NCBI GenBank assembly: GCA_009746045.1
Contig: RPFO01000629.1
Coordinates: 641,801-705,800 of the forward strand
Source of the DNA: Mesostigma viride
Taxonomy: Eukaryota > Streptophyta > Mesostigmatophyceae > Mesostigmatales > Mesostigmataceae
DNA: 64,000 bases
Direction: 5' to 3'
In this document: in pieces, positions 15,348-30,300 of the stretch
Numbering within the stretch: the first letter of the stretch is position 1
How the letters are laid out: every line of letters starts with the position of its first letter
Made by a program: the position numbers and the translations under genes
Notes under the pieces: generated by a model
Databases searched by the model: none
What the model was told of the DNA's origin: nothing
Seen by the model: only the letters and a program-made list of their open reading frames with translations

Positions 15348-16178
15348 GTTGAAGACTCTGGGCCTTCTGGTAATTAGTTAAAATGTCACGGAAACAGTCA
15401 CCGGATCAGTCACCGAAACAGAGGATGGCCAGCGTTTTCTCTCCAACAGAGCAGACTCAGGTTCCTATCTATGAACGCCTTCGGAAACTCGCCATTTTTT
15501 CTGTAGCATCTAGATGAAGCAGTAACCAAACTGCAACGTGTCCTCCTGCCAAAAGCATTGCTCTAGCTCCTGAATGCGTTGCAGCAGGTGGCAGCAATAA
15601 CGTGAAATCATGCGTTGCAGACTGACCGTACAGATGTTCGCCATCAAACTGCCATCTGATTGGACTGACCGTCATTCGGTTACATTTGATGACAATACTT
15701 AGAACGTGTTTGTACTACAGCATTTCGTACACGCGTTTGCAATTCTTGTGGATAGAAAAAATTCACAAGTCCGTATTTCAATCATACGGATGACGAGAAG
15801 AATGCTCAATTGCTCATTACCTTTGCAGGTTTGACAGCATAGGAACGATTGCTGGTAGAGGCCCTTCCACAACTGTTCCAGGCCACGACGTCCCCAAGCC
15901 CCAGATTTTCCCACAGCCAAAAAAGTGAAACGTCGAATGGATATCAGTCATCACGTGCCCTCGCAGCCTGCTAGGGCAGCGCAATTACCTCGGGGCCCCG
16001 CCATTCGAAGATGGTTTCGCTTATTGCGCGGGGTTCCCTGTCTATCACATCCCTTTCTGCACTGGTCCAGGACGGGGATGTTTGGCCTAGGCAGGTTGCA
16101 GGCAGGCCAGCGTGGTTTACGCCCACGCCGTTGGGCAATGTCCCGTGCCGGCTGCCAAAAACGCTAACTGTGGAGGCC
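15348..16178. promoter_or_regulatory. Shared divergent 5' region of FLAP1 and MEKHLA genes
   Basis: The 831 bp between the two start codons must contain both promoters because the genes are transcribed away from each other. No TATA box or known light-response element could be assigned with confidence, and no other gene is visible. Confidence 0.5.
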
Positions 16179-20680
<4,502 letters not shown>

Positions 20681-21135
20681 TGGTTGACCTCGGACTCGTG
20701 ATGCGTCGCATCCTGTCCCTCCCCTTCTAGCTTGACCACGCATGGCATGGGTGCATGCCGAATGCGTGTGCAGTATTACCTTGGGAGGGTATAAACACGA
20801 AGGCATGTCATGGCTTCTAGATATCCTGTTTTTGGAAGATTGCAAACTGTGGCAACACACAGCTCCACATCATGCCCCAGCCCCTACAACTATATCAAGG
20901 AGACAACCAGCGCAGGCCAGTTATACCTGGTGTCGCTATGCGCACACACGGCCCTATATTATCACAAGGTACCAGACCTAGCTGATTGTACCTCCCAGAT
21001 GGATCGACAACATTTCCTGGTGTATAACATGCAGTTTAAGAAGTAAGTCGATAGCCATTTGTTATTTGATCGTTTGGGACTTACGATAGATAGCTCGCTG
21101 ATCATTGTAATCCGCAGGACTCTATGACCGATTTC
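20681..21135. other. 3' flank of the MEKHLA gene with dispersed repeat copy
   Basis: There is no gene. It includes one copy of a dispersed repeat whose core is GGAGACAACCAGCGCAGGCC, at about 20900-20922, also seen near 24158 and 48147. Confidence 0.45.
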
Positions 21136-22270
21136 TATTAATTAAATAAATTAATTTAACACGTGCTCCCATTTGGGAGCCACGGAACACCTAAGTGCTT
21201 TCAATCCCTGAGTGTGCACAAGGGGTAGGGAGGCGCAGAGATCCCCCCTTCCGGCCTCACGCCACAGGCATTTCACAAGGTGCTCAATCGGACCCGTCTA
21301 ACTAAACGATCCGGGGCATCATCTGTGGGTGCATGCAATATGATCCCGTACACGTGAGCATTGCATGCATGGCTATGGAGACGTTCACGAGCAAACAAGC
21401 AGTGCTAGCTAGGCGAGGCGCATAGCTAGGCTGGCTGATGTCCGTTGGCTACCGGTTACCTAGGCTATGGGCAGTTGCATGGCTATGTTCTACCCTGCAT
21501 TGGCAACTTGGCATTGCACTATGCCATGGCGATGTCCAGGTTGCATCACACGAGCATGGGTGAATGTGACTACATGGCTAGTCTAGATAGCCCGTAGCGC
21601 TAGGGGCCGGGCTTCCATGCACAGCTGGTTGTTGACGATCAGGTCGATCCCCGCCCCGCCGGCCAGAACACAAGGTTGGGCTTCTTGGGGTCTTGCTGGT
21701 GGCCGGAGTACCTCCGGCGGAGGTACTCCGGCTACAGGTCGCGTCGCTGCTGCTGCTGAGCCGGCGGGGGTCAGGTCGTCGTCCAGCGTCCAGGAAAGGC
21801 CATGCAACTTCTTGCGGCACGAGAGGAACAGCCGCTTATCCTCAATGGAACGGAAGGTAAGCAGGACTGGTGGGGGTGCCGGCCGCCTTGTCCCGTGAGT
21901 AGGGAAGGCGGTGCCCATGCACGCAGTTCTATAATTTACCTACGAGTTCCAGTTGGGTACTTAAGGAGCTTGCTCCTGAGCTCGGCCTCAAGAGACTTGA
22001 CCACCTCCCCTGGCTGCTGCTCAAAACGATGCAGCACCACCCGGCATTGGTGGCGCGCGCGGTCGGTGTCCTTGCGCACGTCGGCTTGGCGTTGAGCTTC
22101 CATCTCCTGCAGCTTGGTGGCATCCGTGGTCGAGGTGGTCGCTGCAATCTTGACCGCACTATGTCCGCGTAGTAGTGCTGCGAGAGGCTGCGCCATCTCC
22201 CAGCCGGGTGGGCTGGCCGGCAGCGATGGTGGCCGTCTGCGCTGCAATCTCCGGGACCTGCGCGGCCTCG
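21136..22270 (-). mobile_element. RT-less half-LINE copy, minus strand
   Basis: Reading down the minus strand there is a LINE ORF1 remnant. It has a coiled-coil part at about 22250-21950 (KLQEMEAQRQADVRK, VVLHRFEQQPGEVVKSLEAE) and the conserved ORF1 C-terminus at about 21900-21750 (PPVLLTFRSIEDKRLFLS, LDDDLTPA). About 390 bp of 3' untranslated sequence follows, then the hairpin at 21161-21187 and an AATTAAT-type tail (21136-21160). Frameshifts break ORF1. No reverse transcriptase lies between ORF1 and the 3' end. Confidence 0.7.
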
Positions 22271-22299
22271 GTTTAGGTGGTGATCACGGGATTTAGGTG

Positions 22300-23020
22300 G
22301 TGATTCACGGGATAAGGCGGCTCCCCCACCAGTCCTGCTCACCTTCCCCTCCCGTGAGGACAAGCAGCGGTTCCTCTCTCGTCGCAAGTGGTTGCACGAC
22401 CTCACCTGGACGCTGGACGACGACCTGACCCCCGCTCAGCAGCAGCAGCAGCAGCGACGCGACCTGTGGCCGGAATACCTCCGCCACAAGCAGGACCCCC
22501 AGAAGCCCAAGGTACGTGTACTGGAGGGGCGGGGACCTGATGATCAACCACAAGATGTGGACGCCCCCGGCAGCGGGCTAGAATAGCTAATAGCCCTTGT
22601 ATCCATTGGTAGTCACTGCCGCTATGGCAGCCATGCTTAGAATGTTTGCCTAGCTGTGCGGCCAACTTACCTAGTCACGTGCACCGCTCGATTACGCACG
22701 GTACACAACCAGCCATAGCCTTAGCTTGGTCCTTGTACAGCCATGTTACGTCCTGGCTATGATCAGATTACTTGCCCGCGCTCCTTGTTATGCCATGCTC
22801 ACATGGGTCTTATTGCACCCACAGATTGCCGGATCGTTAGCGTGTCCATTTAGCTAGCGTGCCCGAATGCAGCTGTGGCATGCCTTAGGCATGAAGGAGA
22901 CTGGGAGATTGGGGGTCTCTGGCCTTTCTCCTGCATGTTGTGCACACACAGGGATTAAAAGCACTTCGGTGCTCCGTGACTCCCCAACGGGAGCACGTGT
23001 TTAATTAATTAATTAATTAG
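22300..23020 (+). mobile_element. RT-less half-LINE copy, plus strand
   Basis: This is the same element as its minus-strand neighbour, in inverted orientation. The ORF1 C-terminus (PVLLTFPSREDKQRFLS, LDDDLTPAQQQ, DLWPEYLRHKQDP) runs from about 22320 to a stop at 22585. It is followed by about 385 bp of untranslated sequence that matches the neighbour (CACCCACAGAT, then GGATTAAAAGCACTT), the hairpin CTCCCCAACGGGAG at 22980-22993 and a TTAA tail (22999-23020). Again no reverse transcriptase is present. Confidence 0.72.
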
Positions 23021-24740
23021 GTGGTGATGGCGTCGAGCTTCTTGACGAGCAGGCCGCACACTTGCCCTCCCCCTGATTAGGCGAGAAGCAAGGGCGGCAT
23101 GCGCTTTGATCAGAAGCCTGCGCCGCGCGGTCTCCATGCAGCGCCGTGAGCTGGGGTTGAAGCTCAGTGTGGGCGACCTTGGTTTCCGCATTGGAGACCT
23201 GCCCGCCTCCAACGTGAACTGAGCGAGGTGGTCAGCGAGGTCAGCTTCTCGGCGCCAGCGGCCGGCAGGTCAGGCGCTCCTCCAGCACTGCGCGGATGTC
23301 ATCCTTGCTGAGGGAGGGAGCGGGTGTGGTGGCTGGCGCATTGCCGCTGGGTTGCGTAGCGCATCATTATGAGGGCTGCTTCGTGGAGCTGGAACTTGCT
23401 AGTGGCTGGTCAGGATCGTCATGATTGCGCCGGCACGCCTCTGTTGTGCATGCAGGGTCCGAGGAGAATCAGCAACTCGTTAGGGTCATCATGATTGAAA
23501 GCCCTTCCGTCAAGCGTTTAAGGTTCTTGCCACCAGGTACCGGAGGACCTGGTCGACCTGTCCCGGCCTCCCGGGGCCGGACAGATTTTGCTAATGGTAT
23601 ATAAGGAAAAGTTTTCATTGCCGGGGAGAAAGCGGAGCCATTTCTGGTCGTGCACCAGTGGCAGGGTTTCTTGGGCTCGGGCATGCAAGGCGCGTGGCGA
23701 TGGGTTTGTGGGTAATCCAGACGGCTGGGCGAGAACAATGATGAGTAGGTTGGGCTGGGAGCCGGAAAGCTCTTTTTCCAGACCGCGTTTAGCTTTCGGG
23801 GTACGTCGTCATATAGCCTGAATCCTGTTGTGAACGTGCGTTAACTTTTGCGAGATTGCATTTCAGTCGTAACCGATTATTCTGATTCAAATGGCACGCC
23901 GCAAAGGTGAAAAACGATTATACTGGCGGGTGCGTCGTGAGGAGACGCATCGACTGCAAGTGATCTGACTGAATTTGGGGCTCAGACGCAAAAGTTCTGA
24001 GCGCCGCCAGCCATACCACCGTCAGCCATTACGTACCGCCGTCACCCATTTCTTCGGTCCTCGTCCTCGTCAGGGTCTCCTAATTAATGAAACTCGTGCG
24101 AGTTTAATAATTAATTAATTAATTTGTATATTAAGTGAGACAACTATCAATTAGGAGACAACCAGCGCAGGCCAGAAATTGGCAGAACTATGCCTGTATA
24201 TCAAGGAGACAATGCCTGTATATATTCATTGAGAATGATAAATTATTACGGATCGGAGGTGAGATTGGCATGCAACATAAGGAAAACCCAAAAAAGAAGA
24301 ACAACCCTGAAGAAATTAACAGTAATCTGACACGGACATCCAAGGATCACCGGCCAGCTGCGCAAGGTACAACTAACTACATCACAAAACTACGACACGC
24401 AGCATCATCGCTGCTGGCCCACCGTGCAGACCTGACAGGGATCTAGACCGCATGGGTCGCGACAAAGTCGTCCCGGGGGCGGCGGAATAACACATCATGC
24501 AGCCACGGTGCGAGTAAGGGCGAGTTACATGGCGCTGCATGCCGCCATGCAATACGAGCTAGCTAGGACCACGTGCGGGCAGACCACGGGGCGGTCTGAC
24601 CCTCGAGGTCGAGGCGGTCTTCACGGTGCTGCCTATATACATTATAAAAGTATAATTACTTACAGCAGAGTGAAATCACTCAAACCAAAGTGAAACGCCC
24701 AGCTATAAACCTATATACAGAGCCATGTCAAAGCTCTATA
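23021..24740. other. Repeat-rich intergenic stretch, no gene
   Basis: This contains scraps of retroelement sequence. A dispersed repeat with core CACGCCGCAAAGGTGAAAA is at 23893-23912 (also 25768 and, inverted, 48990), followed by a TTAA-type tail at 24103-24125. Copies of GGAGACAACCAGCGCAGGCC occur at about 24158. TATTCATTGAGAATGATAAA at about 24220-24240 recurs near 40384. No intact frame was recognised. Confidence 0.45.
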
Positions 24741-25440
24741 CTACGATAAGACCAATGGAAACGCCTAACGGGAGGAACATGATAATAGCCCTGCTGCACC
24801 GCAAAATCAGCCCGCATACGGCGGAGCATGATGTCAGCCATGGCCCGAGTCAGCGCCACCGACAAGCGCTGACGCCAATATGACGTCCAGGTCCGCGCCG
24901 ACCATGGGGCCCGCTGGCCCTCCAGGTCCAGCCGGTCCTCCCGGAGCTGGCAACACTCCTTGAAGAAGGCGGAGGTCAGGGGCCCCATGGCCCCAAACTC
25001 CTCCAGGACAAAGGGCACCACACGATGGTGCCCGACGTCGCCGTAGGCCAGGAGCTTGGCCCACTGTGCCCGGTCCGCCGTGTAACCTGCCGTGAGGGAG
25101 GCCCCAGCCACGTGGCTAAGAGCCAAGGGCCGCGCCACCGAAACGTCAATAAGCAGATGCCGGCCACCCCCCTCAAAGTCCAGCACCACGATGTCAGGCC
25201 GGTGGTTGGGGGAATAGAAGGCAGCGCCATCCGCATCCTCGGACCGGATGTTCGCGTGGGGGAAAACCGACCGAACCAAGGCGAGCACCACCGTCAGGAG
25301 GACAGTGTGCAAATACAAATACCAATTCTGATTCTGTTGGCCCCCCATGCAGGCAAGGTAGTGAGTCCCCGTGGGATCCAGCGGCTGCCCACAGCTACCA
25401 CAAGGCCGCCCGGCCGGAACAAGAGGCTGCGGGCCTATGT
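24741..25440 (-). mobile_element. Non-LTR retrotransposon C-terminus: CCHC knuckle plus PD-(D/E)XK nuclease
   Basis: On the minus strand a continuous frame shows a zinc-knuckle-like motif CGSCGQPLDPTGTHYLAC (about 25410-25355), then a nuclease-like block RPDIVVLDFEGGG and HLLIDVSVARPLA (about 25200-25125). The RPD...D...LIDVSV spacing is that of the restriction-enzyme-like endonuclease found at the C-terminus of several non-LTR retrotransposons. It ends with RRFHWSYRSIEL and a stop near 24740. The reverse transcriptase itself is missing, so this is a 5'-truncated copy. Confidence 0.72.
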
Positions 25441-25496
25441 ATATTCACATGACGTTGGCCGACCAGGTCATGAACGACCTGGAATCGTTCTCGCAT

Positions 25497-25590
25497 GCAC
25501 TTGATATTATAATTACTTACATCAGAGAGAAGGCACCCAAACATAACCGAAGCCAACGCTAACAAGAGATACCACTACAACATATAACTA
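25497..25590 (-). repeat. 3' end of a second retroelement family (GTAAGTAATTATA type)
   Basis: On the minus strand the segment reads TAGTGGTATCTCTTGTTA, AGCGTTGGCTT, GGGTGCCTTC and GATGTAAGTAATTATA. The same module occurs on the + strand at 46680-46790 and 49411-49512, which marks it as the conserved 3' end of a dispersed element. Confidence 0.6.
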
Positions 25591-25599
25591 ATAGCCGCG

Positions 25600-26027
25600 G
25601 CATGGGACACTCCATACTGCGGGGAAGCGCCCGCGCGTGTTTGCAAACAAGGGAAGCACGCGCTAGACAGGACCCCTAGGGTAGAGAGCTTAGAATAATA
25701 GAGTTAGCTTGATGTTGTAGATAGATTAGACCGGTAGGATTGCGTGTCCCCAGTATTCTGGTTTGGCACGCCGCAAAGGTGAAAACCATTTGCGTTCAGT
25801 GCCGGTCCGCGGAAAACGCGGAAAAACGCGATCTGTCCCCAGTATATCCAGTAGCCCAGAATGTATTAAAAGCCATATGCCCCTTCTCCGGGATATGTGC
25901 TACATATACTCCCAACGGAGTTATGTTCCTAATTAATTAATATTGCGTGTCCCCATTCATCCATCCATTGGGGTTAATGCTCCGTGACTCCCCAACGGGA
26001 GTACGAGTTCAATTGATTAATTAATTT
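25600..26027 (+). mobile_element. 5'-truncated LINE copy with nested 190-bp insertion
   Basis: The segment matches the end of the LINE at 60757-61641: the coding end (GGGGAAGCGCCCGCGCGTG), the untranslated part (TAGATTAGACCGGTAGGATT), then GGGGTTAATGCTCCGTGACT, the hairpin CTCCCCAACGGGAG (25988-26001) and a tail of ATTAATTAATT (to 26027). It is interrupted at 25752-25941 by a smaller element flanked by the 13-bp duplication ATTGCGTGTCCCC. Confidence 0.75.
25752..25941 (+). mobile_element. 190-bp SINE-like insertion with 13-bp target duplication
   Basis: It is bounded by ATTGCGTGTCCCC at 25739-25751 and again at 25942-25954. The insert carries the dispersed sequence CACGCCGCAAAGGTGAAAA and ends in CCTAATTAATTAAT, a tail like that of the LINEs in this window. 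The paralogous LINE near 60830 lacks the insertion. The length, the target duplication and the tail suggest a short retroelement mobilised by the LINE machinery; no tRNA-derived head was identified in this copy. Confidence 0.7.
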
Positions 26028-26047
26028 ATACGTACCGTGTCCAGAAC

Positions 26048-26240
26048 GAAGTAAAATTAACAGCCTAATAACCGTGCTGCGCCGCACAGTCAGCCCGCGT
26101 GCGGTGGAGCAAGATGCCAGCCATAGCCCGGTTAAGCGCTACCGAAAGCTAGGCGTTGGCGTCAGTACGACGTCCAGGTCCGCGCTGACCAAGGGGCCCG
26201 CTGGCCCTCCAGCTAGGTCCAGGCGGTCCTCCCGGAGCTT
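26048..26240 (-). mobile_element. Second, decayed copy of the nuclease-type LINE C-terminus
   Basis: The segment aligns with 24770-24950 on the same strand. Shared blocks include CAGCCCGC, ACGACGTCCAGGTCCGCGC, GGGCCCGCTGGCCCTCCAG and CGGTCCTCCCGGAGCT. It corresponds to the region after the nuclease motif and has stops and indels. Confidence 0.7.
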
Positions 26241-27313
26241 GACATATAAACAATCGGGGAATAGTTTGGCGTGCAACACTGCTCACAGTCGTGCAAGTTG
26301 TCTCACTTATCAAAAGCTGATTCCATCATGTGTGAAACAAGGGAAAAGCCCATGCATGCAATTACAAAGAATGTTCACGAAGACCTTTAAAACCCGTCAA
26401 CAATAAATACAAGGTACAGTATCTGGCGTGTGAATCCCTGCTAGGTCACAATGGCCTTGAAAGTATACTGGAGCACATTGCTTTCCTGAAGTCTGCCAAA
26501 CCTTGAAGTATGCTGCCTAATCTTCTCATAACATCTTCTGGCAGTATTTTCGATGACAGCTAGACACTTGAATCCGAAGCAGAATAGATACCCATCGTGG
26601 ATTGCTAAGAAACTGACGCTGCCATGAAATGACTCTGGTCCCTTGACAGGGCCCCACTGATTTGGCAAGCAGCAGAGATGGCATCTACTCCAGGCTTGTC
26701 TACTCCGTGCAACCACCGTGGAACCATGCCAGTTTACACCAAATAATCCATCGTTGCACTCAGGGCACCTATTTAGGTGCTGCGTGTGTGAGCTAGCCCA
26801 AGGGCAGCCAGTGGCACACATGCACACATTCGATAATGCAAAAATGATAGGCGGGAGACGTAAAAGACTTCGCCCTGCGTACTCCATTGCAGATGCATCG
26901 TTCACCTCAGTGATGTCATCACAAATCGTCCATGTTCCCCTCGCCGCCTCACGCGGCTCGCAAAAAAACCCGCCTGTGTTATCCGTGCGCCCGCACCGCC
27001 TGCACTGCAGTGATGCTGCCCACCCGTGCTGCATGGCCTGCAGCCCAAGTGCCCTGACCACAACGGGCTCAGTGACGAATGCTGTCATCCCAAACGGGTA
27101 AACCCGTGGCACACCCTCTCTCAAGCAGACGCAAACACACACACACTTGTCTCGTCCATACACATGTACAGGTAGACATGCCCTAGACGCAGGGCGGCCC
27201 CCATTGTCGTATGCTCGATGGTGGCACGCAGAAACCGCGATGTGCCAGCACCCCTTGCCCACATGCCGTGCCTTTGCCCTTTCCGCAGTCCTTTCCCAAC
27301 GCCCATGCCCACC
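26241..27313. other. 3' flank of the kinesin gene; no gene recognised
   Basis: The longest minus-strand frame (27262-26441) is Cys/His/Trp-rich without a recognisable domain and has no supporting homology visible to me, so I do not call it. No clear transposon motif was found in this block. Confidence 0.4.
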
Positions 27314-30300
27314 TCACTTGCCCATGCTGCCCGAGCGGAGCATGCCCGCGCGTGAGGGGGTGCCGGGGGCAGGCGATGCGCTGCCACTCCCAGTGCCGCG
27401 CGCGGACCCCTCCGCCCCCTCCAGCCGTGCCTGCAGCGCGGCCACCATCTTCTTGTACTTGGCCAACTCCTCGGCAGCGCCCTCGGTGTGCTTCTTGGCC
27501 TGGCCTAGCTCCACGTTGCGCACGCGCACTGCAAAGTTGAGCGAGCACAGAGACTCCTGATGGTGGCCAACGTGGGCGGTGAGGGCGGGGCGAGAGAGGG
27601 CACCATGGAGGACCGTAAGACCCAAAGGTTGGGTTAGTGGCAGTTGAGAGGCAAAGGGGGGGGACAACAGTGAACCAAATGGCCAGGAGGAGAAGCGGAG
27701 GGGGGGGGGAGGGAGGGCAGCGACGAACAGGCAAGGGAAGAGAGGAACTTAAAACAGTGGGACAGAAGGCATGGGCATCAGAGAGGCACGATGACGGACT
27801 TCAAAAGTGCTTCATGACCTCCAAGGGGCAGCCTGACTTGAGAGCTCATCAAGGGCTTGCATCGTTCATCAGCGGACATCACACAAGGGTTGCATAAGAT
27901 AGCAAGTGACGGCTTCAACAAGGCGGCAGCGGATGTGTCAAAGGTGTGGGTCTCCATGCGGGGTGGGGGCAGGCACAGCCAAGGCAAGCACGTGCGGCAG
28001 CGAAGCATGCGGCCAGTGTTCACCTACTAGCTCCTAGACACTAGCTATATGGCGTGCTATAAGGTATGCCAGCTATCCCCTCACCTGTACGTTGTCGGAC
28101 GCGGGCGACACCTGCACAAACATGAGTGTCTTGCTGTCGCCGCTCAGGCTGTCCTGCAGCAGGTGCGTCAGCTTGCTGTTGCGGTATGGCACGTGCGCCG
28201 CCTTGGACGCCAGAGCCGCGATCACGTCGCCCAGAGCCGACAGCGACTTGTTGATGGCTTGCGCCTCCTGCGAAGAGGGGGGGGGGAGTGACGGAGGGGG
28301 GAGGGGAGGGGGAAAGGGGGAAGGGGGAAGTTTAGTGCATGGTACGATTAGATCATGGAGGCTACGGGTGACGATCATTGGTACAAACTATCCCCTCAGA
28401 CACTCAAAGCGACAAACACTGTAAAAATCCAGGGTGGAACATACCACTTTGCATGCCAGGCATGCCTGCCTGCCCGCCATGATGCCTCCCACAACCTTGC
28501 GAGGCGGGCCCCCTGCCGTCGGCCCAGAACTCGCCACCTCTCTCTCCGCCCCCCGTTACATACGTCCTACATGTACTACCCCTATACTTGCAGCCACACC
28601 TTTACCTGGCACGGATGCCTCGTGGCCTTCCCTCTCCTGTCTCCCATATCCCCTCTACGTGTGTAATATAACACACCTACTGATGCGAAGTCTACGGATA
28701 AATCAGTGATATTCATTCCTCCTCTTTCCCCTCACCTTGTGGCGGTCGCTCATGGCCTCCCCTCGCTGTGTAAAATTTTGATGATACAAGGATAGATATA
28801 CCCCTCCTCGTCCCCTCACCTTTAGGCGGTCGCCCGTGGCCTCAGAGCGCGACACACGCTCGCTGCCCGCCAGGTCCACCAGGTGCAGGCGGCCGATGGC
28901 GGACACACCTGAGACGCGGTTGGACGACTTGACGTGGATGGACAGCATGCTGTGCGGCCGTGTGTGTGTGTGGGGGGGGGGGGGGGTTGGGGGGGGGGGG
29001 GGAAGGGGATTAAGGCATGAAACTGGGTGACAAGGGGGGTCAGTGGGTGGGGTCAGTAAGTGGGTTGAAGATTGCCCAGGGAAAGAGAGCAAGGGGCCAC
29101 GGGTGCGGAGAATGGTGGGCTTGCGCCATGCAAACGGCAAAACTGCTTGCTCGCACACGCGACAGGGCATACACCTATGATAAAAATGGCACGCGTAATG
29201 GCGCACGGAGCATTCTTCACGATGCCGGGACCCTCGACACCCACGCGCTTGTGCACACTTCCTACGTGCGCCGTTCAACCAAGGAAACCTGATAAAACAA
29301 TCAAGAATGCTGTTGCCCCATCTTTTGTTAATAATTGGATGGTGGTCGTGCGATCTCCCATCAATGCACAGGGGCCCTTCATGTCAAGGACAAGTCATGG
29401 GCAGCCCCTATCAAATACCTGTGCCTGTGCTGGCACCTGCCCTGTCATCTACCCACGCGCACGGGATGGATTCCTGTGTGGACGGTTCAGGTGCTTGCAC
29501 GGGCTACAAACAGATGCCTTACTGATCCGTACCGATCCTCAAATAAGCGCAGCCGCGCGATCCCCTACACTGCTATGGGAGGTGGCCCGGCCTTGGCAGA
29601 CAGCAACGACAACACCTGACCTGCGCTATTCACATCATAAGACTGTGTAGTTCGTCTCACCAGTGCAACCAGCTGGAGTGCTCTCGTGCGGCTACAGGAC
29701 GGTGCATCACAAATCGCCATCAAGTCTCACCTGTGCGACCGGCTGGAGTGCTCTCGTGCGGCTACAGGACGGTGCATCACAAATCGCCATCAAGTCTCAC
29801 CTGTGCGACCGGCTGGAGTGCTCGTTCATGTTCGTCGTGAATGTGGTCCGGTTGGCCTTGCCTATCGCCATCAGCTTCTCCACGTCCTTTATGCTGGTCA
29901 CCGGCTTCTGGATGAGCTCGGGCACCCAGAACCCAGTCGGGGTTTGCCGCACCTCGAGCTTGGCGTTGCTGTTGGACTTGTCCAGCAGGTCTCGGATACT
30001 CTCGTTGTAAATCTCCAGCACGCTGGTGGTAGCGCAGGGCAATACAGGGGGCAGGTGCACAAGCCTTAATGCTAGTGTAGACGTCTGTGTTGCTGTTCAA
30101 CTGGATCCAGCAGGCTGCTTATGTTGTCGTTGTCGTTGACTATCGAACTGTTCTCCAGCGTACTGTTGGCGGGTGGATGAGTATCAGAACAGACGTATTC
30201 ATTTGATAAAAAAGACATACTCACGCGTTGAGTGATGGTTGTACTTACCCCGTACTAGTATGCAAGTGGCTGCACAGCAGACGGCTCGTCCAACAGGTTC

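Noticed and set aside
26441-27262. 273-aa minus-strand frame downstream of the kinesin
   Set aside because: No recognisable domain, Cys/His/Trp-rich composition unlike the verified exons, and it lies in the 3' flank of the kinesin gene.
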